From NCBI GenBank assembly GCA_965369805.1, contig CBDURG010000115.1:1-5039 (forward strand): a stretch of 5,039 nucleotides of DNA. The letters are read 5' to 3'. Position numbers and translations under genes: made by a program. Below, piece after piece: positions 1-3,359 of this stretch. Origin of the DNA: JAGLRQ01 sp965369805 (lineage in GTDB: Bacteria; Auribacterota; UBA6266). Each line of letters opens with the position of its first letter. Position 1 is the first letter of the stretch. Below the pieces are notes generated by a model. It did no database searches, was not told the origin of the DNA, and worked only from the letters and a program-made list of their open reading frames with translations.

Positions 1-92
1 GCAAGCTGATTGAATTCGTCTCCACGGAAAAGCTTTTCACTTTTCAAAAAAAGAATATGACAGAAGAATATTTAACAGGAAAATTCGGATAA
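1..92 (+). CDS. pstB: Phosphate ABC transporter ATP-binding protein PstB, C-terminal end only
   Basis: Only the last 29 codons are in the window, in the frame starting at base 3 and ending with TAA at 90-92. The peptide begins KLIEFVSTEKLF and ends TEEYLTGKFG. This matches the standard PstB tail, in which a G-x-L-I-E-F segment is followed by T..iF..P and a final TE-x-Y-I/L-T-G-K/R-F-G. PstB is the cytoplasmic ATPase that powers the PstSCA high-affinity phosphate importer. The Walker and signature motifs lie upstream, outside the window. The next gene, 26 bases downstream on the same strand, is phoU, which is the usual pstB-phoU order and supports the call. The match rests on a short tail plus context, but that tail is distinctive. 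Confidence 0.9.
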   Translation, partial: KLIEFVSTEKLFTFQKKNMTEEYLTGKFG

Positions 93-104
93 CGTAAAAA
101 ACCC

Positions 105-113
105 GGGGGGGGG
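105..113 (+). promoter_or_regulatory. G9 homopolymer serving as the phoU ribosome binding site
   Basis: Nine consecutive G residues, preceded by CCC, sit five bases (ataaa) before the phoU ATG. No other purine-rich Shine-Dalgarno sequence is present, so this tract must supply the anti-16S pairing. A pure G run of this length at a ribosome binding site is unusual. It is either a slippage-prone element or a length that the sequencing read wrongly. Confidence 0.6.
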
Positions 114-118
114 ATAAA

Positions 119-781
119 ATGCTGAAAGAAAAATTGGCCACTCTTAAAAAAGAGCTTATAGAGTATTATAATTTCGTTGAAAGCATGTTTGATAAAAGTA
201 TAAAAGGACTGCAATCCAAAGAAGTAAAACTGCTTCAGGAGCTGATAGAGAAGGATGAACCCAGGGCTAATAATGAAGAAATACGGTTAGATGATTTATG
301 TACAGTTCTTATTGCCCAATATGAACCCAGGGCAGTTGATTTAAGAACCGTGCTAATGATTTTAAAGATGAACAATGATTTAGAACGTATAGCAGACCAT
401 GCGGTAAATATCGCCCAAGGCAGTCTTTTCCTGATTGAAAGGCCACCGCTGGATATTTCAAAGGATATATTGAGTATGAGTAAGGTTGCCAAAAAGATGT
501 TAAGCGACAGTATTGATTCCTTTATAAATTGGAATACCGGACTTGCAAGAGAGGTTTGTAAAAGAGATAAAGCAGTAAATCAGCTAAGGGACAGCATAAT
601 TAAAGGGCTTATTACCTGCATGATCATAAATTCCGAGAATATAGCGCGAGCGCTTCAATTGTTGAGAATAACAACCAATTTAGAGCGAATAGCTGATTTA
701 ACTACAAATATCTGTGAAGATGTTATATTTATGATAGAAGGACGGGTTATAAAACACCACCATCTAAATCATAAACAGTAA
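119..781 (+). CDS. phoU: Phosphate-specific transport system accessory protein PhoU
   Basis: This 220-residue protein has the normal PhoU length and two tandem three-helix PhoU domains, roughly residues 8-105 and 115-210. Each repeat carries the family's ExxxD metal-cluster motif: NDLERIADHAVNIA (E89, D93) and TNLERIADLTTNICED (E189, D193, then E200-D201). The second copy has Leu194 where a His is common. PhoU is a cytoplasmic, membrane-associated regulator that links the PstSCAB importer to a PhoR-type sensor kinase. It restrains phosphate uptake and Pho signalling when phosphate is plentiful. It follows pstB by 26 bases, so the two are very probably co-transcribed. The ATG at 119 is chosen because the G-tract lies just upstream and the protein start fits the family. 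An oddity is the 13-base repeat ATGAACCCAGGGC at 255-267 and 321-333, which gives EPRA twice; only the second position matches the family's usual P-x-A-x-DLR segment. Confidence 0.95.
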   Translation: MLKEKLATLKKELIEYYNFVESMFDKSIKGLQSKEVKLLQELIEKDEPRANNEEIRLDDLCTVLIAQYEPRAVDLRTVLMILKMNNDLERIADHAVNIAQGSLFLIERPPLDISKDILSMSKVAKKMLSDSIDSFINWNTGLAREVCKRDKAVNQLRDSIIKGLITCMIINSENIARALQLLRITTNLERIADLTTNICEDVIFMIEGRVIKHHHLNHKQ

Positions 782-792
782 TGTGGTTTTTG

Positions 793-838
793 ATTTCCAC
801 AACACTTATCCACAGGTTTTCCACACAAGATATCCACA
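793..838 (+). promoter_or_regulatory. Cluster of four DnaA-box-like 9-mers (possible replication-origin element)
   Basis: Four 9-mers ending in CCACA lie in the same orientation just after phoU: ATTTCCACA (793-801), TTATCCACA (806-814, identical to the classical DnaA box), TTTTCCACA (817-825) and ATATCCACA (830-838). The two outer-spaced ones after the first each differ by one base from the box, and the first differs by two. Their CCACA ends are spaced 13, 11 and 13 bases, close to one helical turn, so DnaA could bind them on roughly one face. An AT-rich run with alternating TA follows at about 866-884, where a DNA-unwinding element would be expected. Against an origin: dnaA, dnaN and gidA are not visible, and both gene blocks point towards this site, whereas genes usually point away from oriC. 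It could instead be a DnaA-titrating or regulatory cluster. Confidence 0.5.
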
Positions 839-903
839 GCTTTTTAACTACCGATGGTACAACAACTTATATATATTTTTTTGAAGATTCCAAACAAGTC
901 TAA

Positions 904-937
904 GTTTACATAATATATATTATCGGACGTTGTAAAA
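904..937. repeat. Half-site TTATCGGACGTT inside a short inverted repeat
   Basis: TTATCGGACGTT at 920-931 is identical to 1015-1026 within the large hairpin 84 bases further on. Here the matching right half (AAACATCCGATAA) is absent. Instead the site is overlapped by the self-complementary ATAATATATATTAT (910-923) and bracketed by TTTACA (905-910) and TGTAAA (931-936). A right-half-like sequence, AAACATCC, occurs alone at 1130-1137. The two half-sites could be degraded copies of the hairpin or the outer ends of a small element of about 220 bp; the sequence does not decide this. Confidence 0.45.
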
Positions 938-1003
938 ATAGAATAACTTGCACCAAAAACCTTTCAAATAAAAAATACCCCTTTACGGTTGGTTATATGA
1001 GGT

Positions 1004-1054
1004 CATAATTCTAGTTATCGGACGTTTTCCAAACATCCGATAACTAGAATTATG
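1004..1054. repeat. Large hairpin 1: perfect 19-bp arms with conserved GACGTTTTC/AAACATC core
   Basis: The left arm CATAATTCTAGTTATCGGA (1004-1022) is the exact reverse complement of the right arm (1036-1054). The 13 bases between continue the stem: CGTTT pairs with AAACA apart from one position, leaving a loop of three bases. That one position is C opposite A on the plus strand but T (U) opposite G on the minus strand, so a minus-strand RNA could pair without interruption through a wobble. No T-run follows on either strand, so it is not an ordinary intrinsic terminator. Core and spacing recur in hairpin 2. Possible identities are a miniature mobile element, a site-specific recombinase or hairpin-processing enzyme target, or a structured RNA. 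No gene for any of these lies in the window. Confidence 0.75.
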
Positions 1055-1145
1055 GACATTCTCCTGCCCTATTTCTTGATTTGGAACATACGATAATCTC
1101 TTTTAAAAACTTTTTAAATAAACATACTTAAACATCCTATATAAT

Positions 1146-1191
1146 AAAAAAGGGATTATATGACGTTTTCGCAAACATCTTATAATCCCTT
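1146..1191 (-). terminator. Hairpin 2: probable minus-strand intrinsic terminator sharing the hairpin 1 core
   Basis: The arms AAGGGATTATA (1150-1160) and TATAATCCCTT (1181-1191) are perfectly complementary. After one mismatch the stem continues through GATGTTT / AAACGTC when read on the minus strand, closing on a GCGA loop, which is a GNRA tetraloop in RNA. The minus strand then runs into six T residues, so this is a good intrinsic terminator for the small ORF 40 bases upstream, and possibly for the lepA-lepB-regulator transcript. On the plus strand the tail is interrupted (CTTGCTTGTAATTTTT), so termination of phoU mRNA here would be weaker. The inner core is nearly the same as in hairpin 1, which is unexpected for a simple terminator. 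Confidence 0.65.
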
Positions 1192-1230
1192 GCTTGTAAT
1201 TTTTACATTGACAGCGAAATGGATTTTTTC

Positions 1231-1359
1231 TTAATGCAACAGTGGTGCTTCGCGCCTATCCTTGTCGTTGCGTCTATCCTGTTCGGCGCGCCGCTGCTCA
1301 CCTTTGCTGCGCCTATCTTTGCCCTCGCGCCGCTTTTTATCGTTTAGCTGGCTTTCCAT
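1231..1359 (-). CDS. Small Arg-Arg-repeat basic peptide, hypothetical
   Basis: This reading frame encodes 42 residues, starting MESQLNDKKRREGKDRRSKG and ending RREAPLLH. Five Arg-Arg pairs occur at residues 10-11, 16-17, 23-24, 29-30 and 35-36, spaced by 6 or 7, with Asp, Glu, Lys and Gln between them, so the peptide is very hydrophilic and basic and could be helical or disordered. The start is supported by AGGGGGGCGGT directly before the ATG, and an intrinsic terminator lies 40 bases beyond the stop. The segment is clearly GC-richer than the AT-rich flanks and uses CGC, CGG and AGG arginine codons, hinting at a different origin. Similar DRR-rich strings are known as leaders of PilZ and regulator proteins, but I do not recognise a stand-alone family and assign no function. 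The opposite strand is also open here, so translation needs proof. Confidence 0.45.
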   Translation of the reverse strand: MESQLNDKKRREGKDRRSKGEQRRAEQDRRNDKDRREAPLLH

Positions 1360-1390
1360 ACCGCCCCCCTATGCTGCCATGTTATCATTT

Positions 1391-1421
1391 AAGATAAAAT
1401 TTTAAAATAAAATTTTATCTT
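1391..1421. repeat. AT-rich palindrome, 14-bp perfect arms
   Basis: AAGATAAAATTTTA (1391-1404) and its exact reverse complement (1408-1421) flank a three-base loop. It lies immediately after the stop of the GGDEF remnant and upstream of the small minus-strand ORF. It may be a weak terminator or a transcript-end hairpin for the lepA-lepB-regulator mRNA, or an operator for the small ORF. The stem is almost all A-T and no clean T-run follows, so efficient termination is doubtful. Confidence 0.5.
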
Positions 1422-1422
1422 A

Positions 1423-1506
1423 TTAATCAGGAACAATGATTTTATTTCTACCGGTGCTTTTTGCTTTGTATAATGCCTCATAAGAATTATTATCCAATGA
1501 GGTCTT
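1423..1506 (-). pseudogene. Frame-shifted remnant of a second GGDEF-domain C-terminus
   Basis: Read on the minus strand in the frame ending with TAA at 1423-1425, the sequence gives SLDNN followed by SYEALYKAKSTGRNKIIVPD. EALYKAK-x-x-GRNKI is the hallmark last helix and strand of GGDEF domains (usual form ADxALYxAKxxGRNRV). It aligns in register with the end of the intact gene just upstream, EDLRKKSDKALYYSKINGRNKASV, yet it is in a different frame. The intact frame runs through EDLI and stops (GGA TAA) where the remnant frame continues with DNNSYEAL. A one-base change would join them as EDLI-DNNSYEALYKAK. It is therefore the tail of a lost or fused second GGDEF copy, by partial duplication or by recombination between two tandem paralogues. 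The remnant has no start or ribosome binding site of its own. Confidence 0.7.
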
Positions 1507-2419
1507 CTCTGTAGACTGATGCTTTGTTTCTTCCGTTAATCTTTGAATAATACAACGCTTTATCTGACTTTTTCCTTAAATCTTCTCCATCCATTATACT
1601 CTGCTCAGGGTAAGATGAGATTCCCAGGCTGATTGTCACCTGTATCTTTTTCCCATCATAAGTAAATTCTTTTTCGGCCAACTCTTTTCTAAGCTGCTCC
1701 GCGTAAACATAAGCTTCTTCCGCTGTAGTTTCCGGGGCAAGAATAATATATTCATCGCCGGATGGCCTAAAAATCACATCATTACACCTCTTCCTGTCAA
1801 GCATATGCTTCGCTATTCCGCTTAGAACACAATCCCCTGCCGGATGGCCATATGAATCATTAACCCTCTTAAAAAGATCTACATCTATCCCAATACAACT
1901 TAAAGAACGGCTATACCTTTTAGAACGTTCCAGTTCTTCATTTAGATATTTGTTAAAGTACCTCAGATTATATAATCCGGTAAGGCCGTCACGAATTGCC
2001 ATTTCCGCGAGCTCAGCATTTTTCTCTCTTAATTGATCATGTAATTGTTTTAGCCTCAGCATTGACTTGACCCTGGCAATAACTTCCTGAGAAGATACCG
2101 GCTTAACAAGAAAATCGTCTCCCCCCTCTTCAAAGCCTTTAAGCTTGGATTCCTGGTCTCCCTTCGCCGTAAGGAAAATTATGGGTATATAATTATCGTT
2201 GATCGCGTTTTTTCTAATTTGCCTGCAGACCTCAAATCCATCAACCTCAGGCATCATAATATCAAGCAATACAACATCCGGCGGGTTATTATGATACTGA
2301 TTAATCGCTTCTTCACCACTTTCAGCCACGTTAACCTCGTAACCTTCTGTTTCCAGAAGAACCCTCAAAAGGTGTACTATATCAAGCTCGTCATCGACTA
2401 TAAGTATTTTCTCTTTCAT
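1490..2419 (-). CDS. Response regulator with REC and GGDEF domains, probable diguanylate cyclase
   Basis: With the start at 2419 the protein has 309 residues. REC domain, about residues 3-120: KILIVDDE with acidic pocket D9-D10, phospho-acceptor D53 in LLDIMMP, switch T84, and K106 in VKP. A short coiled linker (about 120-142) leads to GGDEF, about 143-305: DGLTGLYNLRYF, metal and substrate residues in IDVDLFKRVNDSYGH (D179, N187, D188), and the signature written SGDEY (220-224) instead of GGDEF. The allosteric I-site RxxD is present as RCND (211-214), five residues before the signature, so product inhibition is expected. The architecture is that of PleD/WspR-type enzymes that make c-di-GMP from two GTP when phosphorylated; the first-Gly-to-Ser and Phe-to-Tyr changes make activity likely but not certain. 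The ATG at 2419 overlaps the lepB stop as ATGA and matches where REC domains begin; the upstream ATG at 2455 would overlap lepB by 40 bases and has no ribosome binding site. No partner kinase is visible. Confidence 0.93.
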   Translation of the reverse strand: MKEKILIVDDELDIVHLLRVLLETEGYEVNVAESGEEAINQYHNNPPDVVLLDIMMPEVDGFEVCRQIRKNAINDNYIPIIFLTAKGDQESKLKGFEEGGDDFLVKPVSSQEVIARVKSMLRLKQLHDQLREKNAELAEMAIRDGLTGLYNLRYFNKYLNEELERSKRYSRSLSCIGIDVDLFKRVNDSYGHPAGDCVLSGIAKHMLDRKRCNDVIFRPSGDEYIILAPETTAEEAYVYAEQLRKELAEKEFTYDGKKIQVTISLGISSYPEQSIMDGEDLRKKSDKALYYSKINGRNKASVYREDLIG

Positions 2420-3318
2420 CTGAGATAACCCCATCTGCTGGATATCGGAAACCATATAAAAAACGCTCGGCCTAAAACATTTTCCCTAGGTACAAAACCC
2501 CAAAATCTGCTGTCTTTGCTCACACTGGTATTATCACCCAGTACAAAATACATCCCTTCGGGAATTTTCACAGGTTTACCCTTCTGTCCATATTCCCCGC
2601 CTCTGGCAGAACCAGCGAATACAGTATTTTCATATTTTATTTCCTTGCCATCCATTCCTTTCAAATAATCAGGCTTTTTAATATACTTCCCGTTTATATA
2701 TATCTCTCCATCTCGAATTTCCACTGTTTCTCCGGGAAGGCCAACAACCCTTTTAATAAAATCTTTATACTGGTATTCAAGCATCGGTATGTTACGCGTC
2801 TGAAAAATTATTATATCCCATCTTCCAGGTTCTTTAACAGGTAAAATAACGGGGGTGTGTTTAACTTCATATGGTTTCCCTTTTCTGTCGGTATTAATAA
2901 CAATGTAAGGTATCCTCAAACCGTAAATTATCCTGTTTGCGAATATTCTATCTCCATTCCGGTAATCGCCATGTAAGGTGGGCTCCATTGAGCCCGTCGG
3001 AATCTTGAACGGTTGGAGAAAAATGCCCCTGACTATAAGAGCTAAAATACCCGCCCATATTAATGACTCGATAAAATCCCTTACGGGGCCTTTTACGTAC
3101 CTGTTAAGTTTTTCCTTTTTAAACCTCATAAGCTTCTCATAAAGAACATCCATATTTTTACCGGTTTTAATAGATTCTTTAACATTTTTTAAAAGCTGAT
3201 TTGCTTCTTTATATCCTTCCACCCCTAAAACCTTCCTGCCCCTCCTGATGAGATATTTCATCTCTTTATATAATTTTTTTAATTCTCTAATTTTTTTTCG
3301 GGTTGTTATCTCTTTCAA
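2416..3318 (-). CDS. lepB: Signal peptidase I with long N-terminal extension
   Basis: This 300-residue S26 serine protease removes signal peptides from secreted precursors at the periplasmic face of the inner membrane. A single membrane segment lies at about 82-101 (FIESLIWAGILALIVRGIFL). The catalytic motifs are in order: PTGSMEPTL with nucleophile Ser110, GDRIFANR (122-129), IKRVVGLPGETVEIRDGEIY with general base Lys189, and GDNTSVSKDSRFWGFVP (261-277). About 80 residues precede the membrane segment; they are rich in Lys, Arg and Glu and look like a cytoplasmic helical or coiled region, well beyond the usual short tail. The start is TTG at 3318, supported by AGGAAGG five bases upstream; no ATG fits the alignment better. 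It lies 41 bases after lepA, the order known from E. coli, and its stop overlaps the response regulator start as ATGA. Confidence 0.96.
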   Translation of the reverse strand: MKEITTRKKIRELKKLYKEMKYLIRRGRKVLGVEGYKEANQLLKNVKESIKTGKNMDVLYEKLMRFKKEKLNRYVKGPVRDFIESLIWAGILALIVRGIFLQPFKIPTGSMEPTLHGDYRNGDRIFANRIIYGLRIPYIVINTDRKGKPYEVKHTPVILPVKEPGRWDIIIFQTRNIPMLEYQYKDFIKRVVGLPGETVEIRDGEIYINGKYIKKPDYLKGMDGKEIKYENTVFAGSARGGEYGQKGKPVKIPEGMYFVLGDNTSVSKDSRFWGFVPRENVLGRAFFIWFPISSRWGYLR

Positions 3319-3323
3319 AATAT

Positions 3324-3330
3324 CCTTCCT
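3324..3330 (-). promoter_or_regulatory. Shine-Dalgarno sequence fixing the TTG start of lepB
   Basis: AGGAAGG on the minus strand, within AAGAAAGGAAGGA, lies five bases before TTG at 3318. This spacing and strength decide in favour of the non-ATG start. The TTG may be a deliberate brake on lepB translation compared with lepA, which is an inference. Confidence 0.7.
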
Positions 3331-3359
3331 TTCTTATAATATATCATCTTATAAAAAGA

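Larger units (their letters stand above)
782..1230. other. Convergent intergenic region with DnaA-like boxes and hairpins, no convincing gene
   Basis: I find no credible protein-coding gene in this AT-rich stretch between phoU and the small minus-strand ORF. It contains a DnaA-box-like cluster at the phoU side, an AT-rich run around 866-884, a half-site with flanking inverted repeat at 904-937, and two related hairpins at 1004-1054 and 1146-1191; each has its own entry. The stretches 940-1000 and 1058-1128 show nothing that I can name. Confidence 0.7.

Noticed and set aside
782..801. TGTGG/CCACA hairpin as a phoU terminator
   Set aside because: The stem is only five base pairs and no T-run follows; the CCACA belongs more convincingly to the DnaA-box-like series.
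839..870. DnaA-trio elements next to the box cluster
   Set aside because: A few TAC and AAC triplets occur, but no clear in-phase repeat of the trio motif could be seen.
1004..1191. Integron attC sites or XerCD dif site
   Set aside because: The hairpins lack the RYYYAAC/GTTRRRY ends of attC and do not resemble the dif consensus, and no integrase gene is visible. A different recombinase remains possible.
904..1191. CRISPR array or tandem repeat array
   Set aside because: The repeated core occurs only as two hairpins and two half-sites at irregular spacing, without regular repeat-spacer units.
1219..1347. Plus-strand ORF for a hydrophobic 42-residue peptide as a gene
   Set aside because: It has no ribosome binding site and is the codon-aligned antisense of a charged repeat, which always looks hydrophobic. 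Kept only as a low-interest finding.
2420..2455. Upstream ATG at 2455 as the start of the response regulator
   Set aside because: It would add 12 residues that do not belong to a REC domain, overlap lepB by 40 bases, and has no Shine-Dalgarno sequence. The ATG at 2419 starts at the normal REC position and forms an ATGA overlap.
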